From Sphaerulina vaccinii (Eukaryota > Ascomycota > Dothideomycetes > Mycosphaerellales > Mycosphaerellaceae): a stretch of 64,000 bases of DNA. Where the stretch lies: positions 1,054,001-1,118,000 of the forward strand of contig JAKUDP010000001.1 in NCBI GenBank assembly GCA_022570795.1, written 5' to 3'. Within the stretch, counting starts at the first letter, position 1. Every line of letters starts with the position of its first letter. A program made the translations under genes and the position numbers. Under the pieces are notes generated by a model. It was not told the DNA's origin. It did no database searches and saw nothing but the letters and a program-made list of their open reading frames with translations. Shown piece by piece: positions 11,036-21,796 of this stretch.

Positions 11036-11811
11036 TCAAGTGCCTTTGACAGGTAGTCCAGCTGGCACGTTCGCTGATTGTAGGATCCTCTTCAATGGAT
11101 CATACTCGATTTCCTTTCTCTTGGGCCCACTCCCAACACCTCGCTCTCTGCTCCGCTCCTCGTTTCTTCTCCTTTCACCTGGGTGAGGACCACAGTATCT
11201 CCCATGATGGTCCTGGTGTCCACTCGCAACAGCAGTATTCACCACAGCATTCGCGCTCCTCTCAACAGCCTTGGTGGAACGTTCCACAGCCCGTGCGCTC
11301 CTCAAAGAAGCATCTGCAGATCTCTCGGCGGCATCTGCACTGCGATGTGATCCCCTCGCAGATGACTTGGATGCATTGGCGGACTTCCAAGTTGGCATGA
11401 CTGCTATGATTGTTGCGGCTGAAGCTAGAGTTGCCCAGAGGGTCTTCTTCTTGAACCAAGGTTTGTCTTCCGGTAATGGCATAAGAACATCCTCATATGG
11501 GCCGGAGTCTCGTCTACTGTAGCGTGGAGATGGCGAGCGGGAGTAGGATGAGTAGCGTGTTCTGCGTCTTCTGGGACGATCTCGAGAGCGATCTCTCGAT
11601 CGTCGAGGCGAAGGAGAACGTGAAGACATTGATGAATCGGATGGCACCCTGTGAAGACCCATGAGTACGTTCACCGAGCGTAGTATGGGAACGTCAGTCT
11701 GTACCTGGAAAGTTGATCACGGCTGGAGTAGGCGCTATCGTAGCTTTGCCGGCCGTTGAGTGGTGGTCTTGACCTCACGTATGGATCTCTCGCTCTATCA
11801 GGCATGGTCAT
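11036..11811 (-). CDS. RS-domain protein with one membrane segment and ERSxxAV-type heptad repeats
   Basis: Two exons: 11705-11811 and 11036-11648 (donor GTACAG, acceptor CAG) give 239 residues. Exon 1 starts MTMPDRARDPYVRSRPPLNG. Exon 2 opens with an Arg/Ser block (SSRSPSPRRSRDRSRDRPRR, then YSSYSRSPSPRYSRRD). Next is a short hydrophobic segment after lysines (KKKTLWATLASAATIIAVMP). After it comes a run of seven-residue repeats with the pattern R-S-A-x-A-x-E: RSADAAERSADASLRSARAV and ERSTKAVERSANAVV. The C-terminus is charged and ends LKRILQSANVPAGLPVKGT. The first and third codons are both ATG. I know no family with this layout; the repeats predict an amphipathic helix or coiled coil. Confidence 0.75.
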
Positions 11812-11855
11812 AGACTGTCAATAAGTTGTTGCTGCATCATGTATGGAGTGACAAG

Positions 11856-12252
11856 TCAGCAAAGAGTGAGGTGAGGTCCAGCAAGCCCACGACTCGCGAG
11901 GGCAGACAAATACTTGATATAAGCCAGGGAGGGCGGATTGTGTGGGATCACAGAGGCTATCGTCGCTTTACCAGCCTCCTTCGGCCACGCACTGAACCAT
12001 CGTGGGCTCTTGGTAGACGCATAGAACGTGACATCATGTCGCGGGATATTTTTGTGGTCGTAGAGAGTTTAGGCACTAGTCAAGCGAACAAGTCCGTGGT
12101 CCACAGTGCCCAGCCATAGTGTCCAACATACGCTTTGGGTAAAGAAGGTCCGGCCAGATGCGCGCAGGGTTGCTCGTGGCCTTTGTCAGATAGCTTTCGT
12201 CGATGTTATACGTTTCAGTGATCGCGTCACTGGGAAGTGAGGCTGGCTCTTG
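11856..12252 (-). pseudogene. Unresolved coding-like segments (broken or mis-spliced gene)
   Basis: Two minus-strand frames look coding but I cannot join them. The first (12076-12252) follows a strong acceptor (ATCTGTTTCAG) and reads QEPASLPSDAITETYNIDES, then YLTKATSNPARIWPDLLYPK, and hits TAG. The second (11856-12068), shifted in frame, reads TLYDHKNIPRHDVTFYASTK, then SPRWFSAWPKEAGKATIAS, and ends 45 bp before the RS-protein start. A GTATGT donor and TAG acceptor lie between them but lead into a third frame. It could be a multi-exon gene I have mis-assembled or a decayed one. No family recognised. Confidence 0.35.
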
Positions 12253-12879
12253 CTGAAACAGATAGGGTCACCCCAGCTCATATGTGCCGGAAAGCCCATA
12301 TCGAAAGGCCGATCCCTGCAAGAACGACATCTCCGCTGCCCAATATAAGAAGGGCATATTCCTGTTCCTTTCGTGAAATCCCGAGCTAGCGATCTGACAT
12401 GTAACGGTGTCTAAAGGTCAGATCACGTCTTATCTGATTCCACCTGCATACGTCTTTGTATGTTAGTATACGAAGTGACCGTATGTGGTCACTCGACGAA
12501 CGTCGGAACAGATGATTCTGCAATATCATTGCATTGAAAGACACTTCGCGATGGAATTCCAGAGCCTTGTGCCTCATACCTTGCAGGTGATGGACGTCTC
12601 TCATTTGTCGTCACGTATTTGGGGATGCAGAGCTCGTAGGCTACTGCAATTGTGCACATCTGCCAAAAGCAAAGCCACGTTGCGCGCCGTCCGTTCCGTG
12701 GTTTGTGCCCAGTGCTGGATGTTGTGCAGACGCTCTGCTTCCGGATCAATAGCAGCCTCACACGTGTCGCTGATCCCAGGAGATAGGAAGATCCATCATC
12801 GGCAGTGAACGTCGCTGTCGGCTTCTATTGTGTCACTGGCATTGTCACAGTTGCATCTTTACGGCGAATTTCTCCGCAC

Positions 12880-13275
12880 ATGCGTACTGGACAAATGTTG
12901 TCCCGCCATGTGCGACAGGCTCGACCAGCAGCGGCATGCCAGCCAAGATGCAAACGGTTTGGCTTGCATCAGGTTTGGCTTGGTGCCGCTCTATGGTAAT
13001 GCGGACTCGGAGCATGAGGTGACCAGGTGTGTGACATTCTGGATCGTCCAGCGCGGATTACTCTGAAGGATGCGGAGGTCATCGCGTGTGGTCTTGTTGT
13101 GGACGACGCGTAGCTCGATCAGCATTTGCTTCCTTTGCAGGATCTAAGCGTGTGTGGGCCGATGGATCTCTTCGTCGCCGTGGAGCAAGCTCAGCAGTGT
13201 TCTTCGAAGGTCAGACCTGTGCCCCGAAGAATGATGTCGCTCTGGTGGCGGCCGTACCGAAAGTGCAGCTCGTGA
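12880..13275 (+). pseudogene. Possible decayed gene with frame change and in-frame TAG
   Basis: On the plus strand the frame ending at 13066 reads ANGLACIRFGLVPLYGNADS. A different frame from 13018 reads DQVCDILDRPARITLKDAEV, then IACGLVVDDA, meets TAG at 13111 and continues LDQHLLPLQDLSVCGPMDLF to a stop at 13273. The TAG sits where a CAG would keep the frame open. Codon use is coding-like, but there is no start and no recognised domain. This may be a gene inactivated by C-to-T change, or chance open frames in a GC-balanced region. Confidence 0.3.
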
Positions 13276-13903
13276 TGAAGGGAAACGTTCCTACTCTGTC
13301 GAAGTGAGACGTCTCGACATCAGCGCACACAAACCGAGACCGACTTGCTTCATATCCGCCACGACTTGACGCATACACTGCACCAACTCAATCTCACCCC
13401 AGACGACCAACATGCAGCTACAGGTACAGCTACCTGGGCAGTCGCCAGAACCTTCAGTCTACCAGGTGTCTCTTTGGCAGCCAACCGCTCTATCTCAACA
13501 TTTGCTCTTTCCGTCTCGTACTCGTTCTTTCACTACCTTTAAGCATTCCATCTCTTAACAGACCCAGCGCTGTATCAGCTTCAATATTACTACCGACTGG
13601 TCCCGATGGTCCCGATATTTTCACTGCGAGTATCCCGAAATGTATCAGAACGAGAGCGACAATATGAGGCATCATTGTAAGCTGCAAGCAGTTCCAAGAA
13701 AATCTGCGCGTTGGCGTATTCACTGAGGTGCACTGTGTTACCTACACCTTCGCAAGCCCACGAACCTCACAGCCATCTCAATATACCTGGTCTACCCTCC
13801 GAAGAGCTCGATATGATCTGGTCATCGGTGTCTTGAGCAGCACTCTTCACGAGTTCGCTCGAGCTGGGTGTCCAAGGCTCCCAGACAGACGTTGCAGTAG
13901 ACC

Positions 13904-14307
13904 ATGCTGGCTGCGTTGATGGCGGGTGTAAAGGGTGTTCATCTGTTCGTGGGCCATGGAGCGGTCGACATCGATCTCGAGTACCCGACTGCTGAGCTTC
14001 CAATGGGCATTACCAAGCTGCTTCTGCTACTCTTCCACGCAGCTGAAGAATAGCCCAATGCTTCTCTCAAGTTGCACAAAGCGCTTCGCTTGTAGCTCTT
14101 CCGATAGCTGCTGGAAGCTCAAGCCAACGATCTCCGATCATCGGCGCACGTGTATCTCAACCTCACCATCCTTCAGCCTTCGTTTCCTCACCAACAGCTA
14201 CTACGCCGCAACACAAACTTTGCCATGCAGTCGATATGCCGCTAAGGACTTCAAGACTTGCTAAGCGGAGGTAAGCTCTGGAGAACATGTCAAATGCACT
14301 ATTCATG
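13904..14307 (+). pseudogene. Possible RIP-decayed gene fragment
   Basis: One frame starting at the ATG at 13904 reads MLAALMAGVKGVHLFVGHGA, then VDIDLEYPTAELPMGITKLL, and continues natural-looking through four stops at 14051 (TAG), 14093 (TAG), 14105 (TAG) and 14243 (TAA). The three TAGs sit where CAG (Gln) would restore the frame. That is the CpA to TpA change typical of repeat-induced point mutation in ascomycetes. Segments between stops include LEAQANDLRSSAHVYLNLTI. Other frames here are also partly open, so the call is tentative. Together with the 12.9-13.3 kb remnant it fills an otherwise empty 2.7 kb region. Confidence 0.35.
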
Positions 14308-14519
14308 ATTGGCCCTGTTCCTTGCGCTCGCGTGGAAAGCCTCTTTGCCATTGACCTCATCCTGGCTAGGACAATCGGAGGTGCATGTTTTCGAGATTGT
14401 AAGCCGGAGGAAGCTTGCCAGAGAGGGCAGGTACGAGAATCTCATAAGATGTAAGCCTACGCCCACGGGCGATGTGGTAGGCAATCTTCCACTTGTTCAC
14501 AATCGAGAGACTGGTCAAG

Positions 14520-16505
14520 ATGAAGTTCTCTATTGCTTCCGTACTCGCGTGCTCTCTGTTCGCAGAGGCAAGCTGGAGGAGAAATTTGAACTACTTGTCG
14601 CCTTCGCATAACCACCCAGGCCTAGGACTGTCGCTGCATAAGATTAACAAGAGAAACACGTAAGTATAGCCTCGAACTCACTTCAAGGACAAAACTGACC
14701 ACGATATCAAGTCCCGAGAAGGCCTTTCAGCCATCGCAGCTCAACTTCACACACGGTGTAGCTTCCGGAGATCCATACCCAGACTCCGTGATCCTCTGGA
14801 CTCGTCTCGCTCCAACCGGCGCCTCGAACGACACAAACGTCAATAGCACTGTCAGCGGCTACGTCCCTCTTTACAACCATGGTCCCAAGCAGGTATCTAC
14901 CGCGCCAGTCTGTGCTGAGTGGAAGGTGTCAAAAACAAAGGACTTCAAGCATGTTGAAAGCAGTGGAACGGCATATACCAGCAGTGACATCGACTACACG
15001 CTCAAAGTCGAAGCGAAGAACTTGACGGCCTTCACTAGGTACTATTACCAGTTCAGCGTCTGTGGCAGCAACAACACTAGTCCTCTCGGCCGCACGAAGA
15101 CCACACCACATCCCACAGACTACGTCTCAAAGGTTGGTTTGGCTATCTACTCTTGCAGCAACTTCCCGTTCGGTTTCTTCAATGCGTACGGCAATCCAGC
15201 TCGCAAGGACAGTGTCGACTATGTCCTGCATCTAGGTGACTACATTTACGAGTATGCTGGTGACGGAGACTATGGGTACGGATACAGTATCAATCGTATC
15301 CCTAAGCCAGAGAAGATCATCTACACTCTCGAGGACTACCGCCAGAGATTCGCTACATATCGCACTGACCAGGACCTGCTGCTGTCCCATCAGACGTTTC
15401 CATGGATTCCAGTCTGGGACGATCACGAGGTATCTGACAACACCTACCGCGATGGTGCTTCGGAGCTCAACAATACTGAAGCTTCGTTCATCATGGACGG
15501 CGGTGTCTCTGTCGACCAGCGCAAGATGAACGCTGTCAGAGCGTACTTCGAATGGATGCCAATCCGACAAGTTGAGATGGATGACAACCTCCGTATCTGG
15601 CGTAACTTCCAGATCGGCTCGCTCTTTGACCTGATCATGCTCGACACTCGCCAGTACGACAGATCGATCACCGACCTGTACTGGAACACGTAAGTTGGGT
15701 AGAAGTGCGGATGCTGGCATGAAACTAATTCTTGATGCACAGTGACTACATTCATACCCTCGCTAACGATGCTGGTCGATCGATGATGGGCAGCAGACAA
15801 GAGAATTGGTTCTATAACTCCCTTGGCGACTCTGCCAATCGTGGCGCGAGATGGAGAGTCATTGGCTCGCAGACAGTCTTCTCGCGTGTGAACGAGTCCG
15901 TGGTGTATGGCAACGTCAATCCTCTCGACTACGATGCTTGGGATGGATATCAGTCCAACCGCAACAGGACGTTGAATTTCTTGACAGAGAACAATATCGG
16001 CAACAACATCGTCATCTCTGGTGACTCCCACGCTTCCTGGGTGTCTGACCTTACCTGGCTAGGACACTCCAATTACTCTGCCGATAGTGGAGCTGGTTCA
16101 CTCGGAGTCGAGTTCGCTGGCTCTGCCGTCTCTTCGCCTTGCCCATATGGTCAGAACATTACCCAGAAGTCTGCAAACAACTACTCCGATATCCTTGAAG
16201 CTGCAAATGCCGAGTTGCACTGGAACGACCTGTACTACAGAGGATACTTCGAGCTCCAACTCAGCTACGAAGAGGTCAACGCCAGCTTCTTCGGTCTGCC
16301 TACTATCGTCACCAGAAATCCACTGGAGATCAGCTTGGCCAACTTCACTGTCAAGAGTGGTGAGAACAGACTCGCGAGACCGATCGCTGGAGGTGTTGCG
16401 GAGAGCGGAAGCCTCAAGGGAGGTCGCATCATGCAGAGCAACATCACAAATAACACCGAGACCGGGCTGTACACCATCTCTATGTTCAACCAGGAGGACA
16501 TCTAG
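14520..16505 (+). CDS. PhoD-type phosphodiesterase / alkaline phosphatase D
   Basis: Three exons: 14520-14659, 14712-15689 and 15743-16505, giving 626 residues. Both introns open with GTAAGT and rejoin in phase 2. The protein starts with a secretion signal (MKFSIASVLACSLFAEASW). Family landmarks follow: FTHGVASGDPYPDSVILWTR, HLGDYIYEY, IPVWDDHEVSDN and ISGDSHASWVSD, which carry the metal-binding Asp, Asn and His residues of PhoD-like metallophosphatases. Many N-glycosylation sequons (NNT, NST, NRT, NYS) agree with a secreted or cell-wall enzyme. Such enzymes cleave phosphodiesters or phosphomonoesters to obtain phosphate. The substrate is not determinable. Confidence 0.93.
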
Positions 16506-16879
16506 ACGTGCCAGACCTTACATGTAATGGTAGTAAACGAGCTATGAGACAACAGTAGTGTACATATCTAAACGAACCACAGTGAATGCGTTGATCCATT
16601 CCGATGCTCTCCCGTCTGCACCTGCCAAGTTTTGTGACACTGATGATGTCAGCCAACAGTTCGCGACTGACTGTTTCAGCTACGCGACCTCCAACAACTC
16701 CTTCACCAATCCACCACATGCCGCTGCCGTAGCCGCTGAACGTAAGTACAATGCTGCTTCCTTTGCATAGCGCAGATCTGCGCTGCTCGATCTCTTCACT
16801 ACACCTCATTCCTGGATAGCAAGCTGGCGCTGGCCGCCGGACTTCACCATCTCTACGCGACTACAATCTAGAAATCATC
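16506..16879. other. Intergenic, PhoD 3' flank and thaumatin-like gene promoter
   Basis: 374 bp between two plus-strand genes. It holds no supported gene or clear regulatory motif. The last 60 bp are pyrimidine-rich, as is common just upstream of fungal starts. Confidence 0.6.
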
Positions 16880-17854
16880 ATGCATCCTCTGTTCCTGCTT
16901 CTCGCAACCTCGGTCACCGCTACTTTCAATCAAATATCTAGTGACCTCGAATCGCGACAAGACAATGGAAGCATCTCGATCATCATAACCAACAAATGCT
17001 CCGATACCATCTGGCCAGGCGTCTCAGAAAACGAAGGTAGATCCAACGATGGCTTTGAGCTGGCGAGCGGAGACTCCAAGACCATCTCCATATCTTCAAC
17101 CTGGAAAGGCCGTGTCTGGGGCAGGACAAACTGCACTTTTCCGAATGGCGACAATATGCCAGGTGGCTGCTTGACTGGAGAGTGTGGGGCTATGAAGTGT
17201 GTGCAAGCAGGCAATCCTCCGGCGACGCTCGCAGAGTTCGACATGTCTGGGGCTGGTGGACAAGCATATTACGATATCAGTCTGGTCGATGGGTACAATC
17301 TACCAATGGCCCTAGTGCTTGACCCGGATGGCGTTTCGGCACTAGCAAACGTCAAGCTCAACGAGAAGAATCCATCCTGCGTTGCAAGTGTCAATGGTCT
17401 TGCGGCGTCGAACTTCAATCCATACAGCGGCGGACAACAGTTCCTTGGTACCTCCTCAAGTGACCAGCTTCCTTTCGAGACGAAGTCCACTACTCAAGAC
17501 GTCAGCTCTTGGTGTCCCTTCGACCTGCTCGTCTCGCCACCTCCGACTCCTGGGAATGGTGTCTACCCCTACCCGGATGGCAACGTGCAACGACCGCCAT
17601 TCAATCCCTGCAGTTCGGCCTGTCAGAAGTACGGAAAAGCTAAGTACTGCTGTACTGGAAGCTACGGACGAGGCAAATGCAGTCCGAACTACTACTCCAA
17701 AGCAGCGAAGGCTGTATGTCCGGATGCGTACTCGTTCGCACTTGACGACACGAGCAGTCTCTTTAGTGTGGACAAGGGTGGGAGTTGGGAAGTTGTCTTT
17801 TGTCCGGGTGGGAGGAGTACGAACATCCTAGCAGGGACTAGTAGCACTAGTTGA
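16880..17854 (+). CDS. Secreted thaumatin-like protein
   Basis: Single exon, 324 residues, starting with a short signal peptide (MHPLFLLLATSVTATF). The mature part has thaumatin-family blocks: IIITNKCSDTIWPGV, WKGRVWGRTNC, GGCLTGECG, AEFDMSGAGGQAYYDISLVD (the start of the acidic-cleft region), YNLPMAL, and the Cys-rich C-terminal NPCSSACQKYGKAKYCCTG, then YSKAAKAVCPDAYSFALDD. Many Cys residues fit a disulfide-rich fold. The C-terminal Ser/Thr-rich tail (TNILAGTSSTS) is short and hydrophobic, so a GPI anchor is possible but weak. Fungal members are linked to beta-glucan binding or hydrolysis and wall remodelling; no activity can be assigned here. Confidence 0.93.
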   Translation: MHPLFLLLATSVTATFNQISSDLESRQDNGSISIIITNKCSDTIWPGVSENEGRSNDGFELASGDSKTISISSTWKGRVWGRTNCTFPNGDNMPGGCLTGECGAMKCVQAGNPPATLAEFDMSGAGGQAYYDISLVDGYNLPMALVLDPDGVSALANVKLNEKNPSCVASVNGLAASNFNPYSGGQQFLGTSSSDQLPFETKSTTQDVSSWCPFDLLVSPPPTPGNGVYPYPDGNVQRPPFNPCSSACQKYGKAKYCCTGSYGRGKCSPNYYSKAAKAVCPDAYSFALDDTSSLFSVDKGGSWEVVFCPGGRSTNILAGTSSTS

Positions 17855-18394
17855 AGGTGACCTCTTTTTCATGACCTGAGAAATTTGGAAGCATCTCGCA
17901 TACTGCCTTTGACTACTGTGTTCATCTCTAACCGATCGACAGCCTTGTCTGCAGACCTACTATTGCAAGCGTTGTCAGCATGAGACATTGGCCACAGTTC
18001 ATGTCTACTCTTGAGTAGCACATCCGACCCATCCACTATTTCCTTCTCCATTGCGCCAGCTCGTTATGGCGAGAGTCAAAAGACTGTTCGCCGAAAGCAT
18101 TTGGACTTCCTTTCCGTCACTATATCCGCTGGAGACCGCTACTCAGAGATATTGGTGTAGGTCCCCCAGGTGCTCGCCTGCTGTCCATGCCATTGCAGGT
18201 ATCCGGAGCTCTTGCGCGAAGAGAACAATCCCAAATCTTCCGTACCTCAGACCGGCTACACACTCCCCAAGTGTTAGCATTCCTCCATCTGTTCGACGTC
18301 TATTGCCCATGAGCGATGTTTGGTATCTGAGGTGGAATCCTCCAACAACAGACAAAGCTGAGACCTGCCAAGGCTTCAGTGGCTTACAGGTGTA
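17855..18394. other. Intergenic / 3' flank
   Basis: 540 bp without a supported gene. A minus-strand open frame at 18143-18355 (GGFHLRYQTSLMGNRRRTDG) could be a further exon of the neighbouring 2EXR-like gene, but no in-phase splice pair connects them. Confidence 0.4.
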
Positions 18395-18751
18395 CTAGAC
18401 TCGATCGACATCGTCCAGAACCACGGATTCTATGAGAACCATGATCTTGGCAAAGAATACGGACACAGCTTCATGTTTGAGCTGTCGGCACACGCTGAAC
18501 ATGATTGGAAGTCGTGGCCAGAACCTGAGCTTTTGAAGCCAGTCCGTCCGGTACTGCACAGCTGCGAGTGTGCTGAGATGGCGTGGGCTGACGTTGCCTG
18601 GGTTATACATTTCCTGCTTGTGCCTGTCTCCGTCCAGTATCTCCTCCACTCCAGCAGCCCAGTGCTGCTGCTGATCTTGGAGGTCATCGATAAGAACAAG
18701 CTCCCAGATCTGATTTCTGACTTCTGCTGGTAGACGGAGAAGTGGCGACAT
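18395..18751 (-). CDS. Small 2EXR/F-box-like protein
   Basis: 118 residues from MSPLLRLPAEVRNQIWELVL, the characteristic opening of a large ascomycete family (LPAEIRNxIYExVL, often annotated as F-box-like or 2EXR). A second family block is PIMFSVCRQLKHEAVSVFF (family form: LxxVCRQIRxEAxxxFY). The frame is open upstream to 18976, but family members start at this Met. The protein is short compared with typical 200-350 residue relatives, so it may be truncated or lack a detected 3' exon. The biochemical role is unknown. Confidence 0.65.
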   Translation of the reverse strand: MSPLLRLPAEVRNQIWELVLIDDLQDQQQHWAAGVEEILDGDRHKQEMYNPGNVSPRHLSTLAAVQYRTDWLQKLRFWPRLPIMFSVCRQLKHEAVSVFFAKIMVLIESVVLDDVDRV

Positions 18752-19206
18752 GTTGAAATTCCTGAGGTAGACAAATCTGCGGGAGAAGGCTTCGAGGTCG
18801 GCAGTGCTGAGAGCGTCGGCTTGGACGTTCGTCTGATCGACTGTACGCTGCGTGTTGACGGAGATGATGTGAGTAAGCGTGCAACTCAATGCGTCGATCT
18901 CGAATCTAGCATATTGCTCTCGATTTCTTTGGCTTTGTGTCGTATTTTTTGCCGATAAGATGCTGGAGGCGAACAACGCGAGGCGAAGAATGCGTAGTAC
19001 AGTGCTTGTAATGGAGAGCTGGTGGAAGAGTTGAAGTGGAAGGGAGGATGAGAGCGGAAGTCAACGTGGCAAGTGAAGGAGCGAGCGAGAGCAAAGGTAG
19101 GAGGGATCGTGAGGTCTGATAGTCCGTCGAATTGTGTGTACAGAAACTTCTCTACTCTATCTTGAACAAATCTCAGTGAATACTTGAACATCATTGACAT
19201 TCGTGC
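18752..19206. other. Intergenic, 2EXR-like promoter and permease 3' flank
   Basis: 455 bp. Minus-strand frames are open here (upstream of the 2EXR-like start and at 18886-19200) but contain no motif and probably reflect leader sequence. Confidence 0.5.
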
Positions 19207-21157
19207 TCATGTAGTGTACCGGAAATGTGGGTTCTGCAAGTCAGTCATGTTCTGTTCTCCCATCTCTCTGCCGATCTTCTCTTGTTCCTCCTTGCTGAGG
19301 CCACTCGCAGCAGCAGCCTTATCACGCTTTCGGTTCTGCCAAACGTAGTAGAGTCTCCAAGAACATATCAAAACAAACTCAATTCCAAGACAAACACAAG
19401 CTCCAGTCGTTCCTGGCACATATCGTGGTTTGTCCGCAGTCTTGAATATCTGACTACCGCACATGTTTCCAACGCAATACCCGATAAATGTCGCGGAGGA
19501 TATTATCGTCTTCTTGGTGCGGCCGGCGACGTTTGATGGTATAAGTGTCCAGGCGAGGAAGAGCGCGAGTACGAAAGGTACTGTGATGACATATAGACCC
19601 CACTTTGTCCATTGGTACTGCTCGGTGTTTGGTAACATACTCATTCCAAGTAGGCCGATGAAGGGTGGTATGCAGGCAGCTGCCATGATATACATACGTC
19701 TTTCGGGCACGGCGCGAGTATAGAAGCCGACAGCCACGAAGATCAGTACCGATATGACTGACGATCCGGTCAACAATTGCTTCCGACTGTGATTAAGTAG
19801 TTAGATAAACATACCTGAGCGTGGGATTTCCACTAGAAGCACCTGAAGTTCCGTGAAGCCAAAACTGTTGAGCACGATGCTGCCAAAAGTTGTGAGTCCA
19901 CCGTTAGGTACTGAGGAAAGAAAGGCATTGACTGCAAGGTGTTAGCTCATGGGCAGGACATCGCAGGGCTGCAATGGGAGTTCATACTCATAGAGAAGTA
20001 TAGTTGCGGATCTAGGAAGGCTTCAGCAACTTGAGGCCAGTGCCACTTTACACCAGTGACATCTCTACCGGCCTTGTTGGAGACCACGCGTGATTGCCTA
20101 CGGATACGTTAGCATTGCCAGACAATACTAAAGCACAGCTCTGCCTTACGCGACTCTCTTCTCCTTAGGGGACAGCCATTTGACCTCCTTGGGAGATCCG
20201 AGCATGAAGAAACAGATCACGGATAAGACCAGAGTGCACGAGCCCAAGAAGAGCGATATCGATCTCCATGGTGCAAGTCCTCCGTATCTCTTAGCGTGTG
20301 AGCCAATGCCATACATGCTGAGGTTTCCAATGATGCCGAATCCCGCATTGGCGGATTGGAAGAACAATGCCCGCGAAGAGTGCTCATCACGCGTGTACCA
20401 GTTGCCAATCACGAGCACGAATCCAGGACTGATGGTACACTCAAAGAAACCTTGCAATGCCCTAAGCACCATCAGGTGTGTCCAATTCTGTGCAGCACCA
20501 ATGCAGGTCACACAAACACCTGGAGAGATATCAGCTTGCGGGGTCACTTTCGAGAAGCACAAGAAGCAACTCACCCCAACAGAACATGTATATCGATAAT
20601 GTACGTCCAAGCGACCATCGCTGCAACAGGAAGTTGCTTGGGAACTCTCCGATCATATATGTGATGTAGAATATTGTGGTCAACCATGAGTACTGTTGGG
20701 TTTTAGGATCAATTCCAGTGTCTTCTCGAAGCCCGAAGATAGCTTGCGTTCCCAGGGAAGTCTTGTCTGGAGGTAGTAGGCAGAATGGTTAGCAAGGATC
20801 TTCAAACAAGCAGGCTGTCTCCTATCACTGTCTTCCTTCAAGCTCAGCACCCGGTTGAGTGAAAGCTTGGTAAGACGTGGAAAAAGCGCATGCTTGCTTT
20901 CTACAACTCTGCTTACCAGTCTGCTGAATGCCGTAGCAGAACCACATAAGTGGAAGCAGAAATCGATCGATCTTCCTCAGAATTGTCTTGTACTCGACCG
21001 GAGAATAGTCTGCTTCGCTGACAACCTCCACTTCGCCATTCTTCTCAGACGGAACTAGTTCGAGGTCTGTTGCAACTGGAGCCTTCTTTTCGTCGATAGT
21101 CATTTGGCTTTGGGCGCCAGTCCGCTCGGCTACGGCCATGTCGTGGTCTGCTGTCAT
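19207..21157 (-). CDS. MFS permease, allantoate/Dal5-like (ACS family)
   Basis: Six exons: 20917-21157, 20575-20766, 20150-20519, 19988-20097, 19815-19931 and 19207-19757. They total 526 residues in one frame. Recognisable segments in order: KIDRFLLPLMWFCYGIQQTD, DKTSLGTQAIFGLREDTGID, TTIFYITYMIGEFPSNFLLQ, RALQGFFECTISPGFVLVIG (MFS motif region), NWYTRDEHSSRALFFQSANA, AFLSSVPNGGLTTFGSIVLN and IPSNVAGRTKKTIISSATFI. These are hallmarks of the fungal anion:cation symporter group containing Dal5 (allantoate/ureidosuccinate), Tna1 (nicotinate) and similar permeases. Twelve hydrophobic segments are expected. The substrate is uncertain; import of an organic anion across the plasma membrane is the safe statement. 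Confidence 0.93.
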
Positions 21158-21796
21158 GATGTCTTAGTGTGCCACTTTGCGTGATCCGTAGCGGTTGATT
21201 GATCGAGGGAGGCGTGTAGGTACCACTGGTACGTTGTTATACTGTGCCGCAACGAGCTCGTTCTTGTGGCATGGGAGCTCGAGATAGCGGCCAACGAAAG
21301 GCGAGCATGCCAAGCAGATAGGGACAACCTTGCAGCGCTTATCTTCCGTAGAGTCGTAACGAGGGACCAATATCCCAATGCCTTCCTCCCCATGATCGTA
21401 GCAATGATCGGTCGCCACCAAGATCTACTCCAGACCAGCGTGGACTTAGCAGGTCAATAGATAAGGCGAGCATGGGTCTTTCTTGGCATGTCAGGGCAGC
21501 CTCTTGGCAGGCAGTGAAACGTCGAAACACCTTGGTTTTATAGTAGCTCAAATCAACTCTGTACGAGCAAGTACTCAACTATCGCATCTTCAGACAAGGC
21601 AAATAGTTTTTGCAATGAGTGTCGGAGACATACTGGAGTGGCCTGATAGCCCGCGCGAGGCCGCTTCCCTTGTTGCATGGTCCAAGTCGCTCAAGAACAT
21701 GGTCCAAGGATATGTAACGTGATGAGGCCTTCAAAAGACAGCCTTGAACACGAAGTTGACATGAGCAAACTGGATAGTCCTGTACATTCTGTCATC
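21158..21796. other. Intergenic region
   Basis: 639 bp upstream of the permease start. A 36-codon ATG frame at 21615 (MSVGDILEWPDSPREAASLV) looks coding-like but has no partner exon. Nothing else is supported. Confidence 0.4.

Noticed and set aside
15232..16031. Long minus-strand frames (162 and 195 codons) opposite the PhoD gene
   Set aside because: They are the mirror of the well-supported PhoD coding sequence and carry no motif.
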